From assembly GCF_034702125.1 (NCBI RefSeq), contig NC_085873.1, positions 45,492,181 through 45,556,180 on the forward strand: a stretch of DNA of 64,000 nucleotides, read 5' to 3'. Below are positions 1 through 11,767 of the stretch, in pieces. Every line of letters begins with the position of its first letter. Position 1 is the stretch's first letter. A program made the position numbers and the translations under genes. The DNA is from Engraulis encrasicolus (lineage: Eukaryota; Chordata; Actinopteri; Clupeiformes; Engraulidae). The notes under the pieces were generated by a model. The model saw only the letters and a program-made list of their open reading frames with translations. It was not told where the DNA came from and made no database searches.

Positions 1-271
1 TATTTTACACCTTCCCTTGAGTTAAATAGTAGGGTTTTACCATTCTGCTGTACTTTCAACCGTTCTCTGAGTACGGCAGTGCAAATCTTACCTCCAAGCT
101 AGCAGTTAACATGGACTCCTATGAGACCAGTTAGCCGCCAGCTGGTCTCATAGGACTCAACGTTAGCTGCTAGCATGGATGTAAAATTTGCACTGCCATA
201 CTCAGAGATCGGTTGAAAGTACAGGAGAACGTTAAAGCCCTACTATTTAACTCAAGGGAAGGTGTAAAATA
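1..271. repeat. Palindromic MITE, incomplete copy
   Basis: The first ~141 bases pair imperfectly with the next ~130, meeting near a centre containing CCAGCTGG. The terminal sequence TATTTTACACCTTCCC returns as its complement near 256-271. The same palindrome recurs at 42214-43154, where it has extra ends (AAAGTGACACTGTCCC), so the window opens inside the element and the right end is cut off by the pyrimidine tract that follows. No coding capacity. Confidence 0.85.
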
Positions 272-287
272 AGCTTATTTCCAAAAA

Positions 288-556
288 TGTAACATCCTCC
301 TCTTCCTCTTGAGCCAGCTCTTATTCCCTCCTCTCCCTATCATAGTCTTCTTCATCATTTCAGTAACATCGTCCTCCTCTTTATATTTGTCACCACCATC
401 ATCTTTCTCCTCCTCTTCCTCCTCCTCCTCTTGTCCATGACTATCCTCTTCTTTCTTCTCATCTTCATTCTCCCCTTCCTCTTGCTCATCATTATCCTCA
501 TCCAATCTTCCTTTCCATCCTTCTCTTCTTTTTCCTCCTCCTCCTCCTCCGCCTTC
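288..556. repeat. Pyrimidine-rich low-complexity tract
   Basis: Imperfect TCC/TCT/CTT runs on the plus strand. The apparent glutamate/lysine-rich or phenylalanine/serine-rich reading frames here are simple-sequence artefacts. Confidence 0.9.
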
Positions 557-1221
557 TCCAGTGGCAGCTGCAGTGCAGAGGGACAATGTCCCAGTGATGA
601 TGAATGGCCAGCCGTGCTCTCCATGTCATCTATAAAACATCAGCAGACAAGACAGGACCAGGCCAGCCAGTACAGCCTGCCCTTTTGTTCTCTGCCTTGC
701 CTTGCCTTGCCTTTTCTATTTTCAATTTTTCTTTCTTTTTGGTGGGACCCATTTTATCCACAGTACTGATCCAGTCGGCCTGCCTTTGTCTGTTTTTTTT
801 TTTGTTTCTTTCAGCATCATTTTTCTTTTTCCTGACTGCGTCTGATGTGTCTTATTTTTTTTAAGTTAGGCCATCTCTCAGGGTTTTTTTTTGTCTGGTC
901 CTCCTCTCATATCGTTTTACCATATTCTGGTTGTAATAAAATATGAAATAAGATTTTTCATCAGACGAAGAGAAAGTCCATTTTTTTCTCCTGTAGAAGA
1001 GCAAGAACAAGATTTTGCTCCAATAGTTCACAGGTTGATATTTTTTGTCGTTTCCAAAAACTCCTAATGACGCCTGACCCAACCACCCTCAGTGTCATGC
1101 AATTTTCTTTTCAAAAACACAGCATCAATGGAATCATAGGCCTATATTATTTCAAAAACTATTCTGTTCTTTTTTTTCAAATATTTGGAAAAAAGGAAAA
1201 ACACAGAAAAAATAACTTTGC
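557..1221. other. No gene seen; AT-rich sequence with T runs
   Basis: Contains a short TTGCC repeat near 693-715 and several T runs. No reading frame with a recognisable domain and no TSD-flanked repeat found. Confidence 0.6.
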
Positions 1222-1256
1222 CATGTAGACAGTGTTGCCAGATTAGGAGGTTTCCC

Positions 1257-2271
1257 CAGAGTCGGCTCCAGCGCATATCTCTTGGGGGGGCGTAGGTAAA
1301 CAACAGGGGGGCACTGCCATTTACCAGGTTCGAGTCAAGTTCACCACATAGAACTGGCGGCAGTCACGTTTAGTTCTATCTACTGCATAGGCTGATCGCG
1401 CTACTACTGTGGAAAACACCAATACTCCCTACCAATACACCAATATGTCTGTAAGAAAGACTGTTAACCCTATCCAGACCGGGGGGGGGCTAAAAGTGCC
1501 CGCACCAACTTTGATGTCGTATAACTCCTGAATGACTAAAGCTATGACTACGAAACTTTGTGACTTTTCTTAAATTGAAGTTGGCTACAACGTGATACCA
1601 AAAGATTAGGTTTATCATTTTTGTTGTTGCCATGGCAACGGTTTTCTGACAGGTACGCCTGACCAAAAATCACTGATCTAAGTCTCATCATCATCACTTT
1701 TCATATTTTTTTACATTTTCATCAGCATCAGACACCCTTGTGAACATTTGAAGTGGTCTGAAGCAAATAATAACCAAAATTGATGTGCATTTCCCAAGTT
1801 AGATGGAAAATACATGAAGGTGACATTTTGGGCAATACAAACAGGAAATGACGTCATAACGATGTCATAATATCCAATAATGACACCAAACTGATGTCAT
1901 TCATAGATCTTTGGCTGAAGATCATCCCCTCCAAGTTTGGTGGTCATACGGCATTCGGTTCCTAAGTTATGAGGGGGGGGTCAAAAGAGCCCCCCCCCCG
2001 GTCCCAGGAATGCCAAAAAAGCCCGGTCTGGATAGGGTTAAGTGCAAGGTGGACACCGCATTCAGCACAGACGCGATATGTGTCCAGGATTACACTGTAC
2101 TTTTATAGGCCGTCAAAATACGCAGCAGTGAAGGATATTAAAATTGAACAGTCATAATGCAATGGTTTTAAAAGTGTTATATATTTCTTTTGTCCTGTGT
2201 TGGGTGCTGGGGCACCAGTGGCTACTAGGGGGGGCACTGCCTACAAATGCCCCCCCATAGCGCCGACACTG
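1257..2271. mobile_element. hAT-type non-autonomous element nested in the outer MITE
   Basis: Starts CAGAGTCGGCTCC and ends GCGCCGACACTG. It is flanked by a perfect 8-bp TSD, GGTTTCCC, at 1249-1256 and 2272-2279, lying inside the element at 1230-2574. Subterminal regions are rich in G7 and C7 runs. It carries the TTAA-flanked element at 1468-2037. Confidence 0.85.
1468..2037. mobile_element. TTAA-flanked MITE, piggyBac-like
   Basis: Perfect 16-bp terminal inverted repeats, CCCTATCCAGACCGGG and its complement, flanked on both sides by TTAA (1464-1467, 2038-2041). TTAA targeting with CCC ends suggests piggyBac; Kolobok also uses TTAA. 570 bp, no coding capacity. Innermost of three nested levels. 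Confidence 0.85.
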
Positions 2272-2408
2272 GGTTTCCCAGGGTTTTTCTGCCGATTTAT
2301 GGCCATAGAAATCAATAGATTTAGTGGATTCCGGATTTAGTGGATTCCGCTTCCAGGCGGTTTTGAGCATATTTTGGGCTAGAAATCATCAGTCTCATCT
2401 GGCAACCC

Positions 2409-2564
2409 CAGTGGGTTAGTCTGCGTAAACGCGGGTATACGGAGTATACCCACTTATACATTTCAGGGATTTCAGTATACCCACTTAAAATTGATTGATC
2501 CATTATTTTGAATGGCACAAATATATACAGTATACCCACCACAAAAAAGTAGACTACACCACTG
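2409..2564. mobile_element. hAT-type MITE inserted in the right end of the outer shell
   Basis: 156 bp, starting CAGTGGGTTAGTCT and ending AGACTACACCACTG, with internal TATACCCACT motifs. Perfect 8-bp TSD GGCAACCC at 2401-2408 and 2565-2572, which is the terminal sequence of the element at 1230-2574; this proves it arrived later. Confidence 0.9.
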
Positions 2565-2582
2565 GGCAACCCTGCATGTAGA

Positions 2583-3271
2583 GCTGGTCTCGGTCCTGCT
2601 ACTGTCTGCCAGACAGCATGTCTCACTAAAGGAAGAGCAGGAAGATTACAGTCATTTCCTAACAGCAGGGGAGTGGGAGGTAGAAGGAAATAGACGGGGG
2701 CGAGACGGCTTCAACACCACTTCAAGTGGAGCTCAATTGCAGCCTGCTGGTATACTGTAGTGGGACTCACTGGTTGACTGACTGACTGACATATTGACTG
2801 TGTGACTTTGGATTGACTGACAAGACTGTTGCTTTCATCTGAACATCTGTATAGAATCAGAGAGCCTCAACACGAGAGAGAGAGAGAGAGTGAGAGATAA
2901 TAATAGAAATAAGAAAAAAACACCATTAAAGGGACACTGTGTGAGATTTTCAGTTGTTTATTTCCAGACCATTTGCTGCACAGTGTCCCTTTAAGTGTCC
3001 ATGTCTCATTTGTATTCCCTACATTCTTGATGCAGTGCCCCTAACCTGATGAAAAACAACACACAGTAAACAGGTATCACAAGATGCAGTGGCTCACGGC
3101 ATAGTTGGCATTTGCTTGGTATTTCAGCAAGTTGTCTCAGAGACTCAGAGTGCCGGATCATCCTCTACTGGGCAGCATGTTATTACACACTGATGCCGCA
3201 GCCAGCAGGGCCCAAGTATCACACAATGGCTCAACTCCAAAAGTCTTTTTCACACGCATGCGCGCACACAA
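2583..3271. other. No gene; short simple repeats and one small inverted repeat
   Basis: Holds a GACT repeat (about 2774-2790), a short GA run (2873-2892) and the inverted repeat listed separately at 2926-2995. No coding sequence recognised. Confidence 0.6.
2926..2995. repeat. Small foldback repeat
   Basis: TTAAAGGGACACTGTG on the left pairs with CACAGTGTCCCTTTAA on the right across about 38 bases. Perfect 16-bp arms, so a very short MITE is likely. Confidence 0.75.
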
Positions 3272-3307
<36 letters not shown>

Positions 3308-3540
3308 ACGCACGCACATTGGGGGTACAGTACTCATGGCTTTTTTCCTCTCCATCCCACACTCTTTTTCCCCCTTTTCCTCTACCCTCCACCCTCTCTA
3401 TGACTTGCGTTGTTCTCTCCCCTTCTGTATCTGTCTTTTTTTATCTTTCTCACTCTCTCTGTGCACACTCTCTTTCTCTTTCCTCTTTCTTCTCTGGTCT
3501 ATCACCCCGTTTCTGCGCCTCTCTCTCTCTCTCTCTCTGA
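3272..3540. repeat. (CA)n microsatellite followed by CT-rich tract
   Basis: (CA)n at about 3272-3305, then plain sequence, then a pyrimidine-rich stretch from 3361 ending in (CT)8 near 3522-3538. Reading frames through it are compositional. Confidence 0.9.
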
Positions 3541-4880
3541 CTACCCCATACTGTGCCCAAGGCCGTGAAATAAATTTGTTTACTTTCCTGCTATTCTGGA
3601 TTGCTGTGTTTATTTTTGGCAGCTATCATCATGGCGTCTCCAGGTCTCACCTCTCATTTGCGTCATGCTACATTGCTCTCCCTGCCTTGTAATTAAAACG
3701 ATACATGTGGCGTGTGTGTGTACACATCATGCTACTCTACTTCTTTGCTGTGTAATTAAAACAATACGTGCCAAGGTGTTCACAGCTGAGTGGAAGCGCT
3801 TAATATCATAAGGAATGGCAAAAGAGGAATGACGGATAGAGAAAGAGATGGATGGAAAGAGAGAGGTGAGAAGGATGGAGACCGTAAGTGAGACAAGCAA
3901 AGCATAGTAAAGAAAAGGAGGGAGGCACCACAGTACAGTCAGAGATTCTTTAAGTATAGAGATATGCCAACATAATAGGTTTCTATGGGCACCTAATGTG
4001 ACCAGGTTCCGGTCTGCCTAAAGGGGCGTGTCATAATGCTCCTAGCATTGAATAGAACAGTCCTCAGGTCTGCCTAGGTCTGCCTAAAGGGGGATTTAGC
4101 TGTCCTCTATGTGTGGTGCTGAACTCCTAAGCGAAGAGAGCGAGCACATCACAATCACAACATCTGGTGCAGCCAGACAGGAAAGGGAGCTGTCCAGTAT
4201 TGGTGGTGCTGAAAGCACGACAGAGCACCATGGAGCAAATGGCAAGAATACAGTACAGTACAATGTCCCTTGCTGTAGCGACAAATTCATTCCCTTCATA
4301 TCAAACTTTGTACAACAGGCTGTTAAAAACTGTTAGCAGTGATCCAGTTGGATTTGTTAATGATGGGAGGGAGTTTTACCTACATCACTGAACATTGTTT
4401 ATGTATAAAATGGAAATAATGGTTGAACCCTTCCCCCCTTTTACCCATTCATTTTTATGCTTTAACTTCAAAATCATCTGCTTGTTTCTTGTGCTTTTTG
4501 TGGCTTTTTGTGAACTGCATTTGTGTATGACATGGGCAACAAAAACAAACATGTTTTCTCTTGCCTTTCTATGACTAGAGCAGTTTGTAAATGGGTTTTT
4601 CCACACTAATGTTCAGACTGTTTTGTGGTGACCTGATTTCCCCGAAAGGTGACACATTCCTGCCTTTTTTCCAAGTTGTTTTGCTAGCAAACAAACAAGA
4701 CATATTGATGGACAGAAGAACACTGGAGGAAATAAGGCATCAGCATAAAAGTTAACTGAGAAAACAACATACTCCTCCTGCTTCTGAAAACAAGGGAGGG
4801 GTTGGGCACTGTGTTCAATTTCAACTGGAGGGCTTAAGATGCTCTCTCAACTCATCTCAATCGGTGAGATAAGAGAGTTC
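3541..4880. other. No gene seen
   Basis: Plain AT-leaning sequence. The phrase GGTCTGCCTAAAGGGG occurs twice (about 4010 and 4075) as a small direct duplication. No recognisable protein or RNA gene. Confidence 0.55.
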
Positions 4881-5128
4881 TTTAAAGGGGTATGCCACTA
4901 TTTTGGAGCTTAATACAGTTAAAATCGTTGGCTGGGGTTTATAAAGGTGGTAAAGTGTCTTATTTTTCATGTTAAGCGTTGTCTTGCTGTAAGACAAGTT
5001 AAAAGAGGGAATATGTCGCTAAGCTAGTGAAAGTCAATGGATCTGTGTAGCATTGTAGCATGCTACACAGATCCATTGACTTTCATTAGCTTAGCGACAT
5101 GCTCAAAAATGGGACAGTATCACTTTAA
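4881..5128. mobile_element. Foldback MITE with TTTAAAG ends
   Basis: Ends TTTAAAGGGGTATGCCACTA and GGGACAGTATCACTTTAA are imperfect inverted repeats. Inside, 5013-5100 is a nearly perfect hairpin (ATGTCGCTAAGCTAGTGAAA with its complement, loop about 8 bases). The terminal GGGACAGTATCACTTTA resembles the ends of the palindromic MITE at 42214-43154, so the two families are related. Confidence 0.8.
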
Positions 5129-5129
5129 C

Positions 5130-5214
5130 CTGCAGCTCATGGACCACCAGCAATATTACCATACACCACCAGTGAAACACAGGCCACTGTTTGAAAACCC
5201 CTGCATTAGATGTT
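5130..5214. repeat. Possible hAT terminus fragment
   Basis: The stretch ending TTTGAAAACCCCTG resembles the right end of vertebrate hAT elements (read as CAGGGGTTTTCAAA on the other strand). No partner end or TSD found. Confidence 0.35.
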
Positions 5215-5270
5215 TCACCTCTCTAGCATGGTGAATTTGACAAGTAGTTGGACAATAATGCTCTGGGGTA

Positions 5271-5497
5271 TGGGGCACCTAAGTCACGCCCTCTACTTCC
5301 TGGTTCATGGGGCAGAGGGAGTGAAAAAATGTTTAATGGGCTTGAAAATTAGTGATTTTTGGATTTGTGGTGCATAGGTGGAGGTCCAAGGTCTGGATTG
5401 GTGTCAAAAAACCACTCATTTTCAAGCCCAGTAATTATTTTTTGACTCCCCCTGCCCCATGAACCAGGAAGTAGAGGGCGTGACTTAGGTGCCCCAT
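5271..5497. repeat. Long hairpin (foldback) repeat
   Basis: Left arm TGGGGCACCTAAGTCACGCC pairs with GGCGTGACTTAGGTGCCCCA at the right. Pairing continues inward through a CTTCCTGGTTCATGGGGCAG motif for roughly 75-90 bases, leaving a loop of about 60. Confidence 0.85.
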
Positions 5498-6154
5498 AGG
5501 ACAGAATGTATTCTCTTGGAGTAAATGACCTTGGGCTATGAGCCCTGTGGCAAAGTGTATTCAAGAGCTGTTCACCTTGTTCATGCACAACAGAAGTAAT
5601 TTGAAAAGGCTATATTGACCCATTTTGTCCTAAGCCCTCTTTTTTGCAAAAGGGTGCCCTCTGTCTATTAAATCCTAAATATCTCAGCCTCCGAAGCACA
5701 TACAAACATGAAATGAGTTGCATTTAAAAGCTAGGACCCTCGTTTTGCCTTAGAATGTGTTCATTCAGCTCTAACCTTACCCACATTAAGTAAGAAGAAA
5801 GATGGTCGATTGTTGATTTTTGATATATTTTCATAGAAATACTAAACTAAAATACAAATTAATCTTTAAATGAAAAAATGGTTACAACTACTGAAAAGGA
5901 AAAAGAATTTAGATAGAAAGAAAAGGGATGGAGAGAATTAGACGAAGAAAGAGTAGGAGAATGATCCCCAAAGGCAGAAATGAGGCCTTTGCATAGTGAT
6001 ATGGTGATATGATCCTCTCAAAAAGTGACACTGAATGATTACATTACATCTTTTTTCTACAATTACATATTTTCCCCCTATTTAGCCTTCAATCTCTCTT
6101 TCAAAAACACATACACACTCACAAATAGATAGGGCGTACTTAAGCATGTGTTCA

Positions 6155-6155
<1 letters not shown>
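5498..6155. other. No gene seen
   Basis: AT-rich, no repeat boundary or domain recognised. Confidence 0.5.
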
Positions 6156-6192
<37 letters not shown>

Positions 6193-6240
6193 TGTGTCTG
6201 TGTGCGCGTGTGCATGGGTTCGTGTGTGTGTGTGTGCATG
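6156..6240. repeat. (TG)n microsatellite
   Basis: Interrupted TG repeat. Confidence 0.9.
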
Positions 6241-6440
6241 CCTGCAGGGAAAGTCCTAGTGACAGAGTGATATTGCTAACATACTTGTTTCAGACCTACG
6301 TACGTTCTATCTTATATTCTACACAATTGAGTTCATGGTAATTATACAGTTGTCCCCCTTACTCCCTTTCAAATAAATCCTTTTCTGATTTAATGTGTCC
6401 TCTTTTCAGAACACTGGTCTATCTTGGTTACTCTTGGTTA

Positions 6441-6780
6441 TGACGAGCCAGGGGAGACTTGTCATTGCATTGTTCTTGAAGGGCAGTGACTCTTATTCCA
6501 GCAATGAATCCCTGTATGAGGGAATACCAAGGGTGAGTGAGAAGATTGCTGTAAGAAGAATGAGACTTGCAGGACATTGCCAAAGGCACCAATAACTGTC
6601 AGCCAGTAAACTGGTGGTGTAGGAACCATCACGAGGGTGCTGGTTAAGAGGACGTCCCACACTAACATATGTGGACATACTCAAGAAAGACGCGGGAGCC
6701 CAGAGTACCAGCGAACTGAAAAGATGTATGGAGAATCGTGATGACTGAAAGCAATGGAAGGCTCGTCTGAGGACGACCTA
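6441..6780 (+). pseudogene. LINE ORF2 C-terminal fossil
   Basis: The plus strand reads, in one frame broken by stops, LYEGIPRVSEKIAVRRMRLA, then GHCQRH, SKLVV-EPSRG, RGRPTLTYVDILKKDAGA and ELKRCMENRDD. This is the order of the tail of non-LTR retrotransposon reverse-transcriptase proteins: an RRMRLAGHC motif, a short EP element, then a GRP-TYVD-LKKD block and a MEDR-like block. At least four in-frame stops are present, so it is dead. The reverse transcriptase itself is absent, so this is a 5'-truncated copy. The clade is uncertain; RTE-like is my best guess from recall of the motif order. Confidence 0.7.
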
Positions 6781-6799
6781 GAGAGAATGAATGAGTATA

Positions 6800-7790
6800 C
6801 AGACAATCACGTGCCTACAAGAGAATTGAGACAGGAGCACGGAAATCAATTGGGTTATCCCAAAAAGTGAAAAAACACATGTTGGGAGCCTTTCAGTTTG
6901 TCATACATTTCTGCAAGATATCACTTATTGCGTTTGATGTAACACACTCTGCACATGGCTTGTCATACAGCATCAAAGCATGAGGCATTTTTTAAACAAT
7001 GAAACGGTCTCAGTTATTTGGTATGCACAGCACACACACAGACAATATAATTGAAAAAAGAAAACATAAGAAATAAGACAGCACTAGAAATGCTGCAGGA
7101 ATTACACGGCTCATGTCACAGCCAAGTGTGCAGTGCAGTTATTTCTGGCCTTGAGGACAGGATGGGGGACGAGGTTCAGGGGACATATGAGTCAAGTCAA
7201 ATGGCCGTGTGTGTGTGCATGTGTGCGCGTGCGTGTGTGTCTTCGGTAGACATGTGAGTCGAGGTTTAATAGCCATTTGCTCCCTGGGTGTCAAACCTTG
7301 GTTCTCCTAATAACAGCTTGATGATAGGTTACCGGGGCAACTGTCGCTCTCAGTTACGGAGCCGGCTAGGGTCGCCATGGTGGCTCGGCTGATGTCATTG
7401 GAGGTAAGACACACAGACACACAGAAACAGACAGACAGACAGACAGACAGACACACACACACACAGCCCGACAGTCTTCAGGGGAAAACCGTCTCGGCCA
7501 AAATTGTATCTGTCATGGTAAATTCTATGCAATTTTCTGGCGTCTGTCTCTGTCCATTTGTGAGTTGCCTTTTTTGGGTTTTGGGAGCTTAAGGGAAAAA
7601 TGTGAATGACATTGAGAAGTATAAATGGTGTGCAGACTATCCACAGGGAGATAATCCTCAGTCACAAGGCTGAATTTCCCTGTGCAAGAGAAATAAAGAA
7701 GTCGACAGTTGAATGAGAACTGTAAGGAAGCAAGTAGCAGTTGAAGTAACTAGCAGTTGAAGAAACTGATTAGATTAATACTGTTCATGA
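6800..7790. other. No gene; TG and ACAG simple repeats
   Basis: Short degenerate TG tract near 7206-7240 and an (ACAG)/(AC) compound microsatellite at about 7400-7466. Nothing else recognised. Confidence 0.55.
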
Positions 7791-7795
7791 TTTAT

Positions 7796-8165
7796 GAACT
7801 ACCAAGTCTGTCCGTTTGTCAGCAGGATTACTCAAAAACGAATGAGCGGATTTGGATGAAACTTTGTGACGGTACTGGAAATGACCAAAGGAACAAGTGA
7901 TTACATTTTGGTGGTGATTCGGATCACGAACCAGAACCAGGATTGTTTTCTTAAGATCCTTGCCCATTGCTAGCCCTGGAATCTAGACGACCCTAGTGAC
8001 CGCAAATTGAATTGCGGGATAGGGCGAATGTTGACATTCCAGTTTCCAACTCCACAAAAAGAAGGTGGAAAGACTTAGAACATTTGACTATGTTACAACC
8101 TATTTTTATTCTATCAAACATCGTCCTTGGCGGAGGCATGCAGTCTCTGAATACACGTCTAGTTA
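7796..8165. repeat. Ancient interspersed repeat (LINE/SINE 3'-end type)
   Basis: Contains GGATTACTCAAAAACGAATG, then GGATTTGGATGAAACTTTG, and later CTTGGCGGAGGCATGCAGTC followed by TCTGAATAC. I recall this order as a widespread fish repeat tail. The class (RTE-like LINE or a dependent SINE) is inferred from memory only. Confidence 0.5.
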
Positions 8166-8520
8166 CGTAATGCAACAGTGTCATTCCAGCTTCATGCTTC
8201 CTGAGTCTGCTGTGATCAGTTGTTTCTTCCCCAAATTGACCTCTGTCAAAAGAGGATTCAGTGAGTGAGAAAAAGAAAAGATAACTTACTCCCCACTTAG
8301 CCTGTTTTTCAGCTTTTGAAACCTATTGGTTTTCCTACCCTATTTCTTTGCCCCTCTTCACATTGAACAAATCTTTCTCCTATTTCTCAGGCCTGGTAAT
8401 TGTGCCAGGAGCTGCTGTGTCGGTTCGGTTGACTGGACTGAACCCACAATTTTTGATCGGTTTACCTACTTAGGTCCTCTCTGTCTCTGTCTTTCTCTCT
8501 CTGTGTGTACTGCACCAATC

Positions 8521-8712
8521 TGCCTTCGTGAGACCACTGCTATTGGAGCACACCAACAAGGTGGGGCCCTCGCTCCATGTGGGACCCAAATCCTGAAACC
8601 CACATGTTTTAACCCCTTTTGCTGGGGAAGTTTTGTTGTTACTGGTAAAAGTAAAAGTGTAAAACCATGTCTTCACTGACAGGTTAAGGTTAGGGATTGT
8701 TTTGGTTTGGGC
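8521..8712 (+). repeat. Interspersed repeat, copy 1
   Basis: Reads GGAGCACACCAACAAGGTGG … CCATGTGGGACCCAAATCCT … TTACTGGTAAAAGTAAAAGT … GTTAAGGTTAGGGATTG. The reverse complement of the same series occurs at 32132-32310, so this is a dispersed repeat; family not identified. Confidence 0.75.
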
Positions 8713-10230
8713 AACGTTTAGCATTCTTTAGCTATTGCTATTGCTGCGTTGAATTTAGTCAACCTCCTTACACAAGACTTCCTTCTCCAGAGATAACTCC
8801 TAGTGTCTGTTCATAGGATTTTTCCAACACATAAGGGATCAATAGCTCAAAAACACAGTCAACCGTGTTACTCAACTGTGTTACGTTCAACAGTGCAGGG
8901 GAACAAGTCGGCACTTTTTTAGGAGAAAAAACAGAGCAGACAAACCCATCTCCCTAGAACACAAATTATTTTGTTTGTTTGTCTGTCAATATGGAGATAA
9001 ATTGGCAAAAACATACTCCTCCTCAACTGTCATAGCTGATGCGTAACACCATTGACGGTAACACGGCTTGACATTTCAGCCATTTTTATGGTGTTGTGCT
9101 AACTGGGGACCTCAGAAGTTCCACCACAACACCTTAATCAATTCATGTATTTGTATGCTTTATCTTTTTCTACATGTGATTTCTAATTCAGATTCTTATG
9201 AATATGTTGATAACACAGTTGACAGGCAATTTTCCCGCTATGAGAACATGAAAAAGAATGGATTAAATTATGGAAGGATGGAGCTCAAAACTTACCAAAA
9301 AGTCTTCCCATATCCTGCCAAAGAGGTTATGACATCACGTGATGTTATTCGTATGGCCTAAGACCAAACCATTTATTTGAGGAGGTTTCAGACCGTGACA
9401 CGGTTAACACAGTTTTTGTGGACACATACAAAATGGCAAATTTCATGTATAATGGAAAGGACAGCGGTCTTTCTGACAGTTTTGTCATATTGTGATGATT
9501 ACTGTGAATCAACATTTGCAATCGTCTTGGGCAAAACAAGTTTCTTTACATGCTAATATGAAGACTGAATCTGACATTTGGAAAACAGGACAACATGAAA
9601 ACGCCCAAACCCAGTATTAAATATTCATTCTTGCTGAGGGAAATAATGCCATGTCTACATTTTCTGTATTATATGAAAGATAAATGTGCGCTAATGTACA
9701 AAACATCATTGGATGCAGTTAATAGTTAGTGGAATTGGCAAATAAAATCCATGGACTTAAAGGCGCAGCCGATTCGTAGAATCACTCAACTGCAGTTCTG
9801 CAGAGTCTCAAGACTCCTTTACTCCTCAATGTCTTACATAAGATAGCTTAAATATGAGAGAACAAAAAATGATGAACATCCATTAATGCATATAAGCAGG
9901 ATGTCCATGTCAATGTGGAGGGAAGGCATCCATTACATAATGGCATGGCAATGCTGGACATTTTTACGACCGTAATAACTGGTCACTGAGCATCCTGAAC
10001 TGTCATGTTTCTGTCATATTGAAGCTAACATACTGTAAATGCATCATATTGAGATTGCATGCTTTTTTTTAAATTTAGGTAACAATTAAAAACACATACT
10101 AAGTACATGTATGTGATATGTGTTGAGACTATTTTACAAGTAGTAGTACTACGTTTCGTTAAAAAAACAGTACAATTTCTGAGTGTTTGTATGAGAGTGT
10201 GAAAAGTCATTTTTTGTTGTTCATGGTTGT
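8713..10230. other. No gene recognised
   Basis: Several repeats of the phrase AACACAGTT/AACTGTGTTA around 8860-9215. A 97-codon frame at 9068-9361 shows no domain. No TSD-flanked repeat found. Confidence 0.5.
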
Positions 10231-10232
10231 GG

Positions 10233-10233
10233 A

Positions 10234-10264
<31 letters not shown>

Positions 10265-10720
10265 TGAATCCCTCCTTGTTTGTCTTGTCAGTTATTCCCT
10301 GGTGTTCAGGTTGTTTCCATGGTGACATGGTCTCTGTTTGATGCTATGGCTGCTCTTGTCAGAGGTTAAGACCTCATCAATAACACATGAGTAGGGACTC
10401 AAAACACCTTGGCACCCACGTGCTGAGTGTTGTGGTGTGTGTGTGTGTGTGTGTGTGTGTTGAATGAAAACAGCACTACCCCTGTGAAGTTTCACACAGC
10501 AGACCCATACAGAGAGAGATAGCGAGAGAGGGAGAGAGAGAGAATACAGAGACATAGAGAGAGATAGAGAAAGACAGAGAGATATGACATTGAAAAAATG
10601 AAACATGCTGCGGAAACACCAGGAATGTTCAGTATTCTATCTCTGTTGGAGCATTCAGGCTGAAAGAGAACCGATAGATAGAGGTGCTGGGTCTGTGTGT
10701 GTGTGTGTGTGTGTGTGTCA
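10233..10720. repeat. Cluster of (TG)n and (GA)n microsatellites
   Basis: TG tracts near 10236-10264, 10433-10460 and 10694-10718, with an impure GA tract near 10508-10582. Confidence 0.85.
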
Positions 10721-11319
10721 ATCTGTATGTTTACTTGTTGTTCTTCATCAGGATTCATCAGGGATGTTGAAAATTTCCTGGTAATTTATATAGGACCTTT
10801 CACAAAGCAGGCTGATGCACACACACACACACAGTCATTACTCATTACCAATAAACGTAATGCACGTTAGATATGCAAAGCATTAAGAAAGATCATAAGA
10901 GTGACACCTGAAACAGATGGTACTGTCCTCACTTGCTTCTTACGCTGACAGCAGCCATCCATCACACAGGATGTGCAATAGGAATCCAGACTCCAGTGGG
11001 GACGGTGTGTGTTTGTGTGTGTGTGTGAATGTGAGTGAGCATTTGTGTGTGTGTACACTGTTTATAGCAAACAACGCTGCGAGGCTTGATGCTATGGAAA
11101 GAAAAGGTGTCTTGCTTTGCATGATCTTCCATGACAAATGCTACCTGTTCAGCATAAGATGAACAAGACTGCTGGCCTACTGTCAGTGCCATAAATATTT
11201 AAGCTACCTTTCATAAGACAACATTGTAAGGATATTGTGTGACAATAGGCAAACAAAGAACAACTGAACACTGTAAACTGTTACTTCCCCGACATTTGCA
11301 AACTATGTTATTAGAAAAC
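10721..11319. other. No gene; short CA/TG tracts
   Basis: Short CA run near 10818 and TG-rich stretch near 11005-11055; otherwise plain. Confidence 0.5.
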
Positions 11320-11397
11320 GTAATACCCGTTTTCCGCATTCACATGTAGGGGTAGGGGTGTCCAAATTCACCTTAAGACAGAGGGGTAGGGGTAAGG

Positions 11398-11767
11398 TAG
11401 CCTGGGCGAAAAGCTGATTGTTGACTCCATCAATCTGTCTGGCAAAAGCCATGAGAAATCTGTCTCAGTGGAGGGTGGGAGATGGTCTGATCTTACTCTA
11501 CCATTTAAATGAAAACTCAAATTAAAAACCCATATTGTGCTTTATTAGCATGCCTGTTACGATATAGCGTCGCAAAAGCATACAAATAACAAACGAAAGT
11601 GTGAATACAGTTACCTTAACCAATCAGTAACGGACATCGTAGGTGAGTTCTGCGTCAGCACTCTCAGCTGTTTGCTGATTGGCTTAACACTGAGAGAACC
11701 CAGCTCGAGGCTTTTGCCAGACGATGTGCGGAGCGAAAATGTTTTGGTGGAGTACATCGGATGGCTA
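11398..11767. mobile_element. TAGCC-ended MITE with 9-bp TSD
   Basis: Starts TAGCCTGGGCGAAAAG and ends GGATGGCTA. Flanked by GGGGTAAGG at 11389-11397 and 11768-11776. Internally, TCTGGCAAAAGCC near 11440 is repeated inverted near 11714. The start and TSD length match the element at 20226-20477. Confidence 0.65.

Larger units (their letters stand above)
1230..2574. mobile_element. hAT-type MITE, outer shell of a nest
   Basis: Ends are CAGTGTTGCCAGATTAGG on the left and TCATCTGGCAACCCTG on the right, the right end itself split by a later insertion. Once inner elements are removed, the flanks carry a perfect 8-bp TSD, CATGTAGA, at 1222-1229 and 2575-2582. The same family occurs as a clean 104-bp copy at 49364-49467, also with a perfect 8-bp TSD. 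CAG-type ends with 8-bp TSDs are the hAT signature. Confidence 0.88.

Noticed and set aside
288..770. Long acidic and Phe/Ser-rich frames
   Set aside because: Compositional products of the pyrimidine-rich tract.
9068..9361. 97-codon frame as a gene
   Set aside because: Lies in repeat-like AT-rich sequence, no domain and no splice context.
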